Below, piece after piece: positions 7,134 through 16,347 of a stretch of 64,000 bases of DNA (its first letter is position 1; each line of letters starts with the position of its first letter). The notes beneath the pieces were generated by a model. The model did no database searches. It was not told where the DNA came from and saw nothing but the letters and a program-made list of their open reading frames with translations. The DNA comes from Paenibacillus selenitireducens (GTDB taxonomy: Bacteria > Bacillota > Bacilli > Paenibacillales > Paenibacillaceae). The position numbers and the translations under genes are program-made. The stretch covers positions 27 to 64,026 of the forward strand of contig NZ_MSZX01000006.1 in the NCBI RefSeq assembly GCF_002021565.1. Reading direction: 5' to 3'.

Positions 7134-7748
7134 TCACTCTCCCTTATAAGTTCTTAATTCGCTCCATGACTTACTGTTTGCTTGCTGCCATGTTAATTGC
7201 TTCAACGTATCCCACCAAGTGTAAGAGTACTTGAAGTTGTAGGTCAGATGTGCCGGCTTAACCTCCTCCAACACTTGCATAAGCCCGGCCATGTTAGGTG
7301 GGATCCCCATCACTCCAATAAACTGAACTTCAAACCGGTATTCCGAGGGATACTCAAAAACCTTTACCTCGCCACCACTGAAAGCTGCAGCTACACTTTT
7401 GATCATTTCTTTTGTTGTGGTCCCTGATCCTCTCAGCTTCGCCAATATCATTTCTCGTCTACGCTCATAAGGCTTAGTATTATCGGTAGTGAGTCCCAGC
7501 TCCCTTTCCCATAGCTCTAATCCCCATGTTGCCGTTTTAACAAAAACTTGTTTCAAAACATCATCGATTGAAAATTTAGTTGTTCCAATTTCGGCGGCGG
7601 CCGTGTCCTGGATACATACCATTTCAGTAATGTCATACCAATATTTTGGTAGGTATTCAAGCAGATCAGGTGTAAAGATGTCTATTGGACTTCCTTTTTC
7701 GGTTTCCGCTCCATACTGCAAGGTTCCATACTGATATTGTCCGTACAT
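7134..7748 (-). CDS. Baseplate wedge protein, YmfQ/XkdU (DUF2313) family
   Basis: A 204-residue protein whose central part (LLEYLPKYWYDITEM near the start, then YERRREMILAKLRGSGTTTK at about 97-116) is characteristic of the DUF2313 family, equivalent to Mu gp48. It joins the baseplate J protein to the fibers. Here three genes separate it from the J gene, whereas the two are usually adjacent. Confidence 0.8.
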   Translation of the reverse strand: MYGQYQYGTLQYGAETEKGSPIDIFTPDLLEYLPKYWYDITEMVCIQDTAAAEIGTTKFSIDDVLKQVFVKTATWGLELWERELGLTTDNTKPYERRREMILAKLRGSGTTTKEMIKSVAAAFSGGEVKVFEYPSEYRFEVQFIGVMGIPPNMAGLMQVLEEVKPAHLTYNFKYSYTWWDTLKQLTWQQANSKSWSELRTYKGE

Positions 7749-7749
7749 A

Positions 7750-8355
7750 TCACACCCCCTTAAGTTGGTTCCACGTTAATGGACCCTTGGGCATAACATC
7801 CGATAAATAGGCCAGTGTTTTGGGTGCTCCCCAGGTTGTTGCAGTCTGTGCTGCTTGATAATGCAATATTTTCATTTGTTTTTTATCAAATACCAGGGCA
7901 TTCACCATACCTCCTGAGACATCTTGATACATATTGAGCACAATCATATCCTGATAATCAGAATTGCTTGCACCCGTCATTCCTCCAAGTGAGGTAAATA
8001 CAAATTCAGCGTACCCTTTTGATGTGTCGGCGGGTTTTCTATCCCTCTTATCTATTTTTTGTACTCTACTATGTTCATGTGCATCCGGAACAAAAGACGT
8101 AGGCTTACCCGTTATACCTGCCCACGGAACTGATTCAGCCACTTCTGCTTTATCTACTTTGCCATCATTATTAGTATCATAGATGCTTTTAAGCATATCC
8201 CCGGCTGTCTGAGCCGCCACCAACAGCACATTCCCCGAATCGGTCCCGATATACAACTTTTTATTATCAGTACAGTAACCTAACTCACCTAAGGCCAATG
8301 TACCGATATTTGCTTCTATGCCTCTACGGATTTGTATCAGTGCTTTCCTTGGCAT
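7750..8355 (-). CDS. Fiber or receptor-binding protein with Mtd-like N-terminus
   Basis: A 201-residue protein. The N-terminal 45 residues (IQIRRG...LALGELGYCTDNKKLYIGT) match the N-terminal attachment domain shared by phage tropism and hyaluronidase-type tail proteins. A segment YDTNNDGKVDKAEV (about 60-73) looks like a calcium-binding EF-hand loop (D-x-N-x-D-G-x-V-D-x-x-E). The rest is beta-rich and unclassified. It shares its N-terminal module with the next upstream gene, so the two were probably duplicated. Confidence 0.65.
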   Translation of the reverse strand: MPRKALIQIRRGIEANIGTLALGELGYCTDNKKLYIGTDSGNVLLVAAQTAGDMLKSIYDTNNDGKVDKAEVAESVPWAGITGKPTSFVPDAHEHSRVQKIDKRDRKPADTSKGYAEFVFTSLGGMTGASNSDYQDMIVLNMYQDVSGGMVNALVFDKKQMKILHYQAAQTATTWGAPKTLAYLSDVMPKGPLTWNQLKGV

Positions 8356-8366
8356 ACTCTATCCCC

Positions 8367-9392
8367 CTAAAATGTACCGCCATCAATTACAGCAACCATG
8401 AGTCGGTTACCATTAGCGGCATCATTTACAATACTGCTATTATCAATGTTTGCTGACACTCCGCTTGCATCAACGGTAATTCCTTTTGCCCCCTTTACAG
8501 AGACTGTTGTTGTCCCCACTGTAATACCATTCCCAGCCCCGACGGATAGTGTTACGGTGTCTGCTTGGCCTCCGCCTCCAAGTCCATCACCAGCAATAAT
8601 GTTTTGGTTGGCTTCACCGCTTCGTGCCCATGATGTTCCATTGTATGTGTAGTTTTTATTTTCATCGTGAACATAAACAGCCCAGCTTATTGTTGGAGTA
8701 TAGTAAATCCATGATGTACCATTCCAGTGGGCTATTTGATTCGTTTTTCCTGCCCATACTCCCGTAGCGTTCGCAGGGATGATGTACCTGTTATTCAAAG
8801 TTGGCGATCCGGGGGGAATAGTAATAACTCTGGATCCCACACTATCCTGCCAACTTAAACCTCGAATGGCGTTAGAAATTTCGGTATTAATTTTTTGAGC
8901 AGACCATAAATCGATAATACCTGTGCTGGAATCATTAATCTTACGATGTAATGTTGCATCGTCAATGTGCGTTTTGATTTCTGCAGCTGTCTTGGTATTC
9001 GTCCCATCTGACACTTTGTTAACTTGTCCATTCGTGATGTCGGCCTTTTTAACTTTTGCGTAGGTAGCGCCATCACTAATATCATCAAGTGTTCCTGTTA
9101 GTTCAGAGAGTTTTTGTGCATTCACACGTTGCCATGCCGTCCCTGTATCAAAGTACAAGTAACCTGAGTTTGTACCACTTGTGACGTAATAGAACCGCCC
9201 TAGATTAGCAGCTGCTGGGCGTGCTGCCTCTGTCCCCGACATTGCTCTCCCCACAAAGTTATTTACAGTACCGTCCCCAATGAATACCTCTTTCGTATCA
9301 GTACAAAAACCCATCTCTCCGGACAACAATGCACCTAAAGCGACTAATTCTGCCTTTGTGCCTCGTCGAACACGTATTGTTTGCTGTGCCAA
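8367..9392 (-). CDS. Tail fiber with Mtd-like N-terminus
   Basis: A 341-residue protein starting with the same module as its downstream neighbour (IRVRRGTKAELVALGALLSG...GFCTDTKEVFIGDG). The middle contains a YYVTSGTNSGYLYFDTGTAWQRV segment and the C-terminal third is a Gly/Thr/Val-rich repeat (GDGLGGGG, TVTLSVGAGNGITVG) typical of trimeric fiber shafts. It ends in GNRLMVAVIDGGTF. Likely a host-recognition fiber or side fiber. Confidence 0.7.
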   Translation of the reverse strand: MAQQTIRVRRGTKAELVALGALLSGEMGFCTDTKEVFIGDGTVNNFVGRAMSGTEAARPAAANLGRFYYVTSGTNSGYLYFDTGTAWQRVNAQKLSELTGTLDDISDGATYAKVKKADITNGQVNKVSDGTNTKTAAEIKTHIDDATLHRKINDSSTGIIDLWSAQKINTEISNAIRGLSWQDSVGSRVITIPPGSPTLNNRYIIPANATGVWAGKTNQIAHWNGTSWIYYTPTISWAVYVHDENKNYTYNGTSWARSGEANQNIIAGDGLGGGGQADTVTLSVGAGNGITVGTTTVSVKGAKGITVDASGVSANIDNSSIVNDAANGNRLMVAVIDGGTF

Positions 9393-9398
9393 AATGTA

Positions 9399-9812
9399 TC
9401 ACTTCCCCCTCGAAAAATATCCACCATCAATAATCCCCTCTTCTTTGTACCTCTCAATCTCTGCTTGCGTCGATGTGATGCTAACCTGTAATTGGTTTAT
9501 ATCATCAGCCTCTACGATGTCACCGTCTGTTTCATAAGTAACGTAAACCTTCGGGACATCTGCAAAGATTTTTATGGATCTACGCCAAGGTGTATCTGAT
9601 GGGATGGATATGACATAATCGGTGATTTCCTTACCGGTTAGCTTAGGGCCAGTATAGACCCTTATGCTGTTGTTGGTGATGTTGTCGTGTGCAAGTAACC
9701 CCTCAAATAATCCCCCGGTGATCGTAAGTATTTCTTCAATCACATACACGCTTCCATCAAGCTTTTTATTCAGCTTGTCCGTAAATTGGTCCACCTGATC
9801 GGGATAAGACAT
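9399..9812 (-). CDS. Phage baseplate/fiber-region protein of unknown function
   Basis: A 137-residue protein with no family I can name confidently. It starts DQVDQFTDKLNKKLDGSVYV and has beta strands in the middle and a helical C-terminus (EADDINQLQVSITSTQAEIE). It lies between the baseplate J gene and the fiber genes, 4 bp from the former, so a structural role at the baseplate-fiber junction is likely. Confidence 0.55.
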   Translation of the reverse strand: MSYPDQVDQFTDKLNKKLDGSVYVIEEILTITGGLFEGLLAHDNITNNSIRVYTGPKLTGKEITDYVISIPSDTPWRRSIKIFADVPKVYVTYETDGDIVEADDINQLQVSITSTQAEIERYKEEGIIDGGYFSRGK

Positions 9813-9815
9813 CTA

Positions 9816-10853
9816 TCACACCCCCAAATCTACCGCGCCGAAAACAGGTATTTCTTCATCAGCCAACGCAATATTGATGTAACCACCGTTTAAAGATAGC
9901 GCGGAATAATCTAGCACGCCGGGAACACCCATCAACAAAGTACCTATACGTGCGTAGCTTACATAAGACATTTCAAAGGCGATACTTTTTAAATAATCTG
10001 TCAGCGCCGCTTTTAATCCATCCGACACACTTTGCAATGTGTAACCAGAGGCAAGGGTCACAGTAGCCTTCACGGTTATCGCTTTGCCTACTCCGGATAC
10101 TACTTTTACAGCTGCACCGATGGGCCGCACCTTCTCGATATAGGAGACTGTCTCAGCCACCAAAGCGGGGCCTGCAGGTTGCTTATCACTATTTACAATC
10201 ACGACCTTTACACTGCCAGGACCATCCCACAAAGGGAATACTTTAGCGTCGCCCACTCCTTGGACAGCCATAGCCCACTGTTTGTATTGATAGATATTCC
10301 CGGATGTGGATGGCTGCTGGACACGTAATTGGTATTTCGTTAAAAGTTTTTCGTCTGATTCCTCATTTATACCCTCTGTTAATATGTCTGTTAACTCAGC
10401 ACGGGCTAGGCCAGAAACATAATCTATGGGTAATAAAGCACCTACTGGAGAATTTCCTGCTTCCCCAGCTGTCTCGCACTCAAGGATGAATTGCCCTGTA
10501 TCAATCTTGCTCAATACTACATAGTTCACAGCATTTATAGAAAACCGTGTGCCGATTGGGACATCTATTAATGCCTCTCCGGCTGCGTAAAATATCCCTT
10601 TTCGTTGTGCTTTTGTTGCCATACTGCGATTTACTCCCATCTCAGCTGCTCGAAGTGTTAAATACTCCCCGCTGGATGTGGATGCAAAGGCCAAATGTAG
10701 AATCACATCCATTTCCATATACATTTGTGCCAATTCCCACGCTGCAGGAGCACAAGCATTATAAATAACTGATCCTTCGCGCTTGTCTACGTCATTAGGC
10801 ACTCTAGCCAGCATCAGATCTAGTATTGCTTCAAATGTTTTATCTTCGTACAT
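9816..10853 (-). CDS. Baseplate J-like protein (XkdT family)
   Basis: A 345-residue baseplate wedge protein. Family features include the N-terminal segment ILDLMLARVPNDVDKREGSV-YN-CAP-A, a central ADEKLL/YQLRVQQPSTSGN region and TVKATVTLASGYTL near 255. It forms the baseplate periphery in contractile tails. It starts at the stop of the preceding XkdS-like gene (1-base overlap), typical of a translationally coupled tail operon. Confidence 0.88.
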   Translation of the reverse strand: MYEDKTFEAILDLMLARVPNDVDKREGSVIYNACAPAAWELAQMYMEMDVILHLAFASTSSGEYLTLRAAEMGVNRSMATKAQRKGIFYAAGEALIDVPIGTRFSINAVNYVVLSKIDTGQFILECETAGEAGNSPVGALLPIDYVSGLARAELTDILTEGINEESDEKLLTKYQLRVQQPSTSGNIYQYKQWAMAVQGVGDAKVFPLWDGPGSVKVVIVNSDKQPAGPALVAETVSYIEKVRPIGAAVKVVSGVGKAITVKATVTLASGYTLQSVSDGLKAALTDYLKSIAFEMSYVSYARIGTLLMGVPGVLDYSALSLNGGYINIALADEEIPVFGAVDLGV

Positions 10854-11257
10854 TACTTCACCACCTGCTGTTCGGCATCAAACTTTCCGTAAGATGTAAT
10901 AACAGTAAACTTTGCAAGTAACTGATCGCTGCCATACTCTACGGTAAGATTTTCAATGCCCGAAATACGGTCATCTGGCATTAACGCCTCTTCGATCATG
11001 CGCTTAAGCTCGGATTCGATAAATGTTTGATTTGAACCTATTAGACTGCTTATTTCGCTGGCATACTCGTCAGAATAGATAAGATGTTCATATCTATTGG
11101 TTGACAGCGCCACAAAAACAGCCTGCTTGATAGCTTCCAAGTTATCGGTCATACCCACAACCCGACCTGAAGCAAAGTCCACCAACCACGTCTTGGATGG
11201 TTCCTCTACCTCTTCCAGTCCATCTTCAATACTTGATCCTTCAGGTATCATTGTCAC
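10853..11257 (-). CDS. Baseplate protein, XkdS (DUF2634) family
   Basis: A 134-residue protein with the DUF2634 pattern: KTWLVDFASGRVVGMTDNLE near 23-42, an ALSTNRYEHLIYSDEYA segment, and a helix bearing MIEEALMPDDRI. It corresponds to the gp25-like lysozyme-fold wedge component of contractile tails. It overlaps both neighbours by a few bases. Confidence 0.85.
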   Translation of the reverse strand: MTMIPEGSSIEDGLEEVEEPSKTWLVDFASGRVVGMTDNLEAIKQAVFVALSTNRYEHLIYSDEYASEISSLIGSNQTFIESELKRMIEEALMPDDRISGIENLTVEYGSDQLLAKFTVITSYGKFDAEQQVVK

Positions 11258-11547
11258 ACCACCCTATCCAAAACCACATATTGTTGTCCGCCCTGCACGC
11301 GTAGCAGCAAAACGATATCGCCCCTTTGCAAACCACGCCGAATTTCGTATTCTTTTCCTTCAATTTCTACTTTTAATTCCTGTGTGCTTTCTGCTACTAC
11401 CAAAAATTCCTCGGTTAGTGATAGACGTTGATCCACATTTATTTCAATCGGACTAGTATTAATCACAGTGCCAAACACGACATTTACGGGACTGGCAGCA
11501 TACACGGCATCGCTTGCGGCTTTCTTTATGAGTTCAAGTAAATTCAT
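11254..11547 (-). CDS. Baseplate protein, XkdR (DUF2577) family
   Basis: A 97-residue small beta protein: VVFGTVINTSPIEINVDQRL followed by a short OB-like fold and LQRGDIVLLLRVQGGQQYVVLDRV at the C-terminus. This is the DUF2577 signature. It lies between the hub (XkdQ-like) and XkdS-like genes, as in PBSX. Confidence 0.85.
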   Translation of the reverse strand: MNLLELIKKAASDAVYAASPVNVVFGTVINTSPIEINVDQRLSLTEEFLVVAESTQELKVEIEGKEYEIRRGLQRGDIVLLLRVQGGQQYVVLDRVV

Positions 11548-12512
11548 ATCACTTTCAACTCCAGCTGCATCATATGTTCGGCCCCGTCAAAGGAATGCGA
11601 GCAAGCGTCCACAAGAAAAGGCTGGTTTATGCCGTACTCACTTATGAGTATGCGGACATAACTTCCAGCCCTGATCCTGATATCTCCGATCGCTTCTATT
11701 TTCATTTCCTTTGTCTCTCGATTCTTTATTATTGCCAACGCATCCAAGTACTTATTAATTTGAGCAGCATTCATGTTTTCATCGACGCTCTCGTAAAGCT
11801 GCAACACGCCCCATTTCTTTATGTTGGCGCTGTCCTTCGCGACATACTTTTCTCGTTTCTTCGTTTTTTCGTTGTCCTTGTACAATACGATCTGATTGTA
11901 AGTGTCAGAATCGATAGATGTTTTAACGTTAAAATCTGTCAACAAACTGCCTTCACCAATATATATATCAACCAGCAAATCCTTAACGTTCTTTAGCGCC
12001 AAACTGCCAAAGTCGTCATAAAAAACATAGTTGCTGCCGGTGTTAATAATCGTCAAGTCAAGCGCTTTATAGATTATATCCAATAGCTTTTTGTTGTCTT
12101 CAAGCATAGTAATTTTATGCTTGGTATCCACGATTGAGCCGGTTTTAAGCTTAAAATCACTTGCAATACGCTTAATCACTTCCGACGCTGTAGCACCGGT
12201 AAACTTGTACGTGTCATTAGCTTGCAGGTAACGGATTTGGTCGTAAGCTTTGATTTTTACGTCCTCGTCCTTGCCACCATCGATAGAAAAGATGTATCCG
12301 TAAAAAACCTTTTCGCCATCTTTCTTGACACTTATAACATCGCCGTTTTGGTAAGTAAATGCTGTCGCTTGGTAGATCGCATTTTTAATAAGGGTAAAAT
12401 CCAAACTACCGGCTCCGCTGAACCTTGATGTCTTCCATGTGATTCCGGAAACGATCTCGGATATGTTCCACACGTTCCCGTTTTTGTTATCCAATATCAC
12501 TTCAATACTCAT
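11544..12512 (-). CDS. Baseplate hub protein, XkdQ/YqbQ family
   Basis: A 322-residue hub protein, equivalent to the gpD/gp27 family that forms the central tail tip. Features: N-terminal DISEIVSGITWKTSRFSGAGSLDFT-like strand set, YGYIFSIDGGKDEDVKIKAYDQIRYL (about 71-96) and a C-terminal EIKAGS-V--YGINQPFLVDACSHSFDGAEH segment. It follows the LysM protein and overlaps it by four bases. Confidence 0.87.
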   Translation of the reverse strand: MSIEVILDNKNGNVWNISEIVSGITWKTSRFSGAGSLDFTLIKNAIYQATAFTYQNGDVISVKKDGEKVFYGYIFSIDGGKDEDVKIKAYDQIRYLQANDTYKFTGATASEVIKRIASDFKLKTGSIVDTKHKITMLEDNKKLLDIIYKALDLTIINTGSNYVFYDDFGSLALKNVKDLLVDIYIGEGSLLTDFNVKTSIDSDTYNQIVLYKDNEKTKKREKYVAKDSANIKKWGVLQLYESVDENMNAAQINKYLDALAIIKNRETKEMKIEAIGDIRIRAGSYVRILISEYGINQPFLVDACSHSFDGAEHMMQLELKVI

Positions 12513-13204
12513 TTTTTCGCCACCGCCTTAGCATCAGGAATCTTCAGCACTCGTCCAATCTTGAGTTTTTTCACGTCGGCATCGGACATGTTGTTTAGCT
12601 TTTGGATCTCTTTCCAACGGCTGGCGTCACCTAATGTTCTCTTGGCTATTGCGGACAAGGTATCACCTTTTTTTACTGTGTATGTCTTAGGTGGTACCTT
12701 TTCGTTAGGCCGAGTGTTTTGGGTTTTGGTAGTACTCTTTGCCTCGGTCTTACCAGTTGCATCTGCTTTCGTTACTTTAACCTGCTTGGCGGCGTAAAAG
12801 ATGTATTTTTTGAGTTTGATTGAATACTCTATATCCTGTGTCCCGGCCACTTCTTTCCATTCAAACGACTCAATACTTGCAGGCGTGTTGATATCGTACA
12901 AATCACTTTTGACGATAAATCGGATGGGACGCCTTGTTCTCTTCCAGCGATTTAGGTATTCGACGTACACACCCGGGGACAGTAGATCTTCTGTATGAAC
13001 AAACGGGTAAAGGTGACCCGGAAAGATGCTGCTAAACTCATATTCAGTTAATTTCGCATCCTTGATGACATTGATCTCCCCAAGCCCCACAACATTATAG
13101 TCTTTGCCATTGCTACCCTCATTAACGCTTATAGAGGGTGGCATAACTGGCAAATCAATAACCTCTTCTTTATTGTTGTAACTCAGTTGTATGCCGTAAC
13201 TCAT
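12509..13204 (-). CDS. LysM tail protein, XkdP/YqbP family
   Basis: A 231-residue protein with a C-terminal LysM domain (YTVKKGDTLSAIAKRTLGDA... to KIGRVLKIPD, about 173-222). The N-terminal 150 residues are the conserved tail-hub adaptor segment (LPVMPPSISVNEGSNGKDYN). A Lys/Thr-rich linker connects them. In PBSX-type tails it links the hub to the tail tube and may bind peptidoglycan. Confidence 0.88.
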   Translation of the reverse strand: MSYGIQLSYNNKEEVIDLPVMPPSISVNEGSNGKDYNVVGLGEINVIKDAKLTEYEFSSIFPGHLYPFVHTEDLLSPGVYVEYLNRWKRTRRPIRFIVKSDLYDINTPASIESFEWKEVAGTQDIEYSIKLKKYIFYAAKQVKVTKADATGKTEAKSTTKTQNTRPNEKVPPKTYTVKKGDTLSAIAKRTLGDASRWKEIQKLNNMSDADVKKLKIGRVLKIPDAKAVAKK

Positions 13205-15570
13205 GTTCCATACACCCCCTGAGCGGATGTAACAATTTGTTCTTGTAGTTCCTTAGTAATATGAGCAATGAACGATTTTTCGTCCGCACCATTTTTGATA
13301 TCAACCTTACCAACGCTTACCGTAGGAGTAAGGCTCACAAAGTTTTGGATATTCTTCATCTCCGCAAGTTCTCTCATCACCTTCAGGTCTTCCGAAGCAA
13401 CATCAACCTTGCCTTCGACCTTTTTAACCTTGCCAACCTCATCAATCCCCTTGAGTCGCTGCGTACCATCACCCCAACCACCGGAACCCTTGATTTGGCT
13501 TTGACCTTCAAGTTTAGCAGTTGAATTTTTCTGTGCTTTCGCTGCAGCGTCACGCTCTTCCTGACGATTTTTCAACATGTTTTGGACTTCTAATTCGCGT
13601 ACAGCAGATTTACGACTAGCTTCGTCCTTCATAGCTTTGAGCGATGCGTCTCCAGCTTGTTTTATTGCCTCTGCCTCTGTTGCTGCTTGTGCCGACCAGT
13701 TCACTTGCTGGATCGCATCCATCTGAATATAAGGTAGACTATTTAGCTTCTCTATCAACCAGTTAATCCCATCTATCACACCGTTAACTAGTGATTCCAT
13801 CAGTTTAAGCGATTCTACTTTTGCCCACTGAAATGCGTTTACAATCCCATTTCCAACCCACGTAAAAAAGATCGGTACTTGATCAAAAAATCCAAAAATA
13901 TTATTCCATGTACGCTCCCAGGCAGCAGCAAAGTTATCGTTTGTCTTCCAAAGATGTATTAGCCATGTAATCAAACCAATAATCGCAGAGATGATAAAAA
14001 TGAATACATTTGCCTTCATTACAGCATTTAATCCTGCCCATGCCATTCGCAGTCCACCGACCGCCAAAGTCTGAGCGAATATAGCAAGCGTGCCAAACGT
14101 TGTAGCAGCAGTTTTCATACCTTCCGCGATTGCTTGCGCTTTAGTTGCTACTATCCAAGCTCCTAGTGCTGTAACAATCCCCCAAATTATTGGCTCGATT
14201 GTCGTCCAGTTATCTTGAACAAACGAAACGACATTACCAGCGCCAATAATGATGTCGTTGAAAATAGGTAGAATACGCCGCAACCCATTTGCAAGTGCAT
14301 CTAACACAGTACTGAATACATCACCAACACCTTGTGAAGCAAGCCCGTCGTAAAAGTCAATCCAAATACTTTCTATCTCCGACAAGAACAGTTTTATCTT
14401 ACCAGTAGTTGTGTTGTTCATGATCTCCGCCATTTTCGCAGCAGCGCCGTCCGATTGTTCCAGAGCTTGAGTAAACTTGACCAAAGCATCCGGTCCTTCT
14501 TTTATCACCGCAAGCCAAGCTGTAGCGGCCTCAGTACCAAATATACGTTGTGCTGCTGCCAGTTTGTCTCCGTCCGTCAAACGACCAAAGGCATTATATA
14601 AATCGTCAACAATGGTTACGACGTCCTTCATGTTACCCTTAGCATCTATAAAAGACACATTGAGTTGTTCCAGCGACATTTCAGCGCGTGCTTTAGGGTC
14701 GGCCATACGCAAAAAGCCTGCCCGCATAGATGTACCTGCTTGGCTGGCTTTAATACCAGAGTTAGCCATGATACCGATCATCGCTGACGTTTGCTCAATC
14801 GACGCTCCAAAGCTCTCCGCCACGGGCGCAACGTACTTCATCGTTTCACCCATCATCGATACGTTAGTATTACTTTTTGTGGCCGTGTATGCGAATACGT
14901 CAGCAACATGTGTCGCCTTTTCAGCGGACAACCTAAAACCGGTCATGGTATCAGATACAATGTCGGCAGTACGAGCAAGGTCTTCACCAGCTGCAGCAGC
15001 TAGGTCTAACAAGCCAGGCATACCAGCAATGATGCTCATTGCGTCCCAACCAGCCATACCAAGGTATTTCATCCCATCTGCAGCTTCTGACGCGCTGAAT
15101 ACGGTTGTTTCACCTAATCGCTTGGCTTCGTTCCGAAGCGCCATGAATTCTTCTGGCGTAGCACCTGTTATGGCGCGGACATTTGCCATGCTCTGTTCAA
15201 AGTTTTTGAACATCTCAAAGCCGCCGCCTAACATCCCTGTAATGGTTCGCAGCCCTGCATATGCAGCTACAAATCCCATTATTTTCTTGGTTAAGTCGTT
15301 GGCCGTAGATGATCCGTTTTTTAGTTGCTGATTAAACTCTTTTTGTTTTCGTGTGCTCTGTTCAATTGGGGCCGGCATGCCTTGTATTGCTGCTTCAGCT
15401 TGCCGAATGCTTCGTCTGGCAGCATCGATCTTTGTTGTATCAAATGTCTTTCCCATAGTAGAATGCATGTCATTCATAGATGACACTGTCATATTCATAG
15501 CACTTGTTACTGATTTAAGGACTGAAGTCATATTGTCATGTAAGGCCAAACTAGAAGCGATTGTCGCCAT
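13201..15570 (-). CDS. Tail tape-measure protein
   Basis: A 789-residue tape measure that sets tail length. The tape-measure core (FEQSMANVRAITGATPEEFM...ETTVFSASEAADGMKYLGMA, about 120-180) is clear. A hydrophobic region follows (about 455-560) and the C-terminal part is charged. It is much shorter than the PBSX tape measure (over 1300 residues as I recall), so the tail should be shorter. AAAGGGGGTGG precedes the ATG, and a terminator separates it from the upstream inserted gene. Confidence 0.92.
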   Translation of the reverse strand: MATIASSLALHDNMTSVLKSVTSAMNMTVSSMNDMHSTMGKTFDTTKIDAARRSIRQAEAAIQGMPAPIEQSTRKQKEFNQQLKNGSSTANDLTKKIMGFVAAYAGLRTITGMLGGGFEMFKNFEQSMANVRAITGATPEEFMALRNEAKRLGETTVFSASEAADGMKYLGMAGWDAMSIIAGMPGLLDLAAAAGEDLARTADIVSDTMTGFRLSAEKATHVADVFAYTATKSNTNVSMMGETMKYVAPVAESFGASIEQTSAMIGIMANSGIKASQAGTSMRAGFLRMADPKARAEMSLEQLNVSFIDAKGNMKDVVTIVDDLYNAFGRLTDGDKLAAAQRIFGTEAATAWLAVIKEGPDALVKFTQALEQSDGAAAKMAEIMNNTTTGKIKLFLSEIESIWIDFYDGLASQGVGDVFSTVLDALANGLRRILPIFNDIIIGAGNVVSFVQDNWTTIEPIIWGIVTALGAWIVATKAQAIAEGMKTAATTFGTLAIFAQTLAVGGLRMAWAGLNAVMKANVFIFIISAIIGLITWLIHLWKTNDNFAAAWERTWNNIFGFFDQVPIFFTWVGNGIVNAFQWAKVESLKLMESLVNGVIDGINWLIEKLNSLPYIQMDAIQQVNWSAQAATEAEAIKQAGDASLKAMKDEASRKSAVRELEVQNMLKNRQEERDAAAKAQKNSTAKLEGQSQIKGSGGWGDGTQRLKGIDEVGKVKKVEGKVDVASEDLKVMRELAEMKNIQNFVSLTPTVSVGKVDIKNGADEKSFIAHITKELQEQIVTSAQGVYGT

Positions 15571-15600
15571 TGAACCACCCCCTTTCGGGTTTTAGGGCAT

Positions 15601-15627
15601 GAAAAAAGCGCCCCGGTTGGGACGCTA
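15601..15627 (-). terminator. Terminator after the inserted membrane gene
   Basis: Stem AGCGTCC / GGGGCGCT followed by TTTTTT on the minus strand, between the gene ending at 15639 and the tape-measure start. Transcription of the tape measure must pass it or start anew. Confidence 0.75.
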
Positions 15628-15638
15628 TAATTAATTTC

Positions 15639-16286
15639 CTATAATTGCACTGTTTGTTTTGGATTGTTAATGATAAGTGGTTTTAACTTGCTTGTTATCT
15701 TCTTAGCAACGAAAGGATCTGTGCCGGACTCAAACATAACAACAGCAAGTTCCCCAGCTGAATTTGTGTAATTAATGACCAGGTAATATGAATATGTCTT
15801 TTTCTCCTTGTTCATCGCTCTCGAACCAACCACAAGTCCGATCGGACCAAATAACAATCCACCGGCAATCCCCTTCGCTGCGCTGCTATGTACGATGTTC
15901 GCAATTTCCACATCTGTTTTAATTTCAGCCGCTCTTATTTGGGACACTCCGATATTAAAGTCGGTTCCGCCACCTTCAATTATCACTTTGTCCTCAGCAA
16001 CTGACACCATGCAATGTGAGTTTTCTGCTAATGGCAGACCTTCCACATGTTTTAGTGGCACTGTTGCAAGTATTCCGAGTGATTCCATCCTTTCTTTTGC
16101 CTCAACACTTTTTTTAGATGGAACTCGGAGAAGAAAACCACAGATGATGAAGACAAGAAACATTATGATTCCGATAATCTTTCCTGTACGCATATCAGGC
16201 TGTGTCAATGTATATATGAAGAATACAAAAAAGAAAGCCGTCAACACAAAAGATACTGCTGCAAGTATATTACGTATTACCCTCAT
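15639..16286 (-). CDS. Inserted membrane protein of unknown function (moron)
   Basis: A 215-residue protein with two N-terminal membrane segments (about 5-28 and 37-54), then a cytoplasmic domain that begins LGILATVPLKHVEGLP and contains VSVAEDKVIIEGGG, resembling PH-like or SHOCT-associated lipid-binding folds. A Gly/Ala-rich hydrophobic stretch (GIAGGLLFGPIGLVVGSRAM, about 142-161) follows. This is not a tail protein; it interrupts the usual chaperone-tape measure order and is followed by its own terminator. A membrane-associated role in the lysogen is plausible but unproven. Confidence 0.55.
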   Translation of the reverse strand: MRVIRNILAAVSFVLTAFFFVFFIYTLTQPDMRTGKIIGIIMFLVFIICGFLLRVPSKKSVEAKERMESLGILATVPLKHVEGLPLAENSHCMVSVAEDKVIIEGGGTDFNIGVSQIRAAEIKTDVEIANIVHSSAAKGIAGGLLFGPIGLVVGSRAMNKEKKTYSYYLVINYTNSAGELAVVMFESGTDPFVAKKITSKLKPLIINNPKQTVQL

Positions 16287-16347
16287 AAATTACATCCCCT
16301 TATAGCTGATATTCACTATCTATACTACCAAATATAGGAGATGTGGT

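Noticed and set aside
7750-9392. Diversity-generating retroelement (Mtd-like fiber modules present)
   Set aside because: No reverse transcriptase and no template/variable repeat pair seen anywhere in the window.
14477-15331. 284-residue plus-strand frame in the tape-measure gene
   Set aside because: Antisense shadow of a clearly coding tape-measure gene; no family features or ribosome site.
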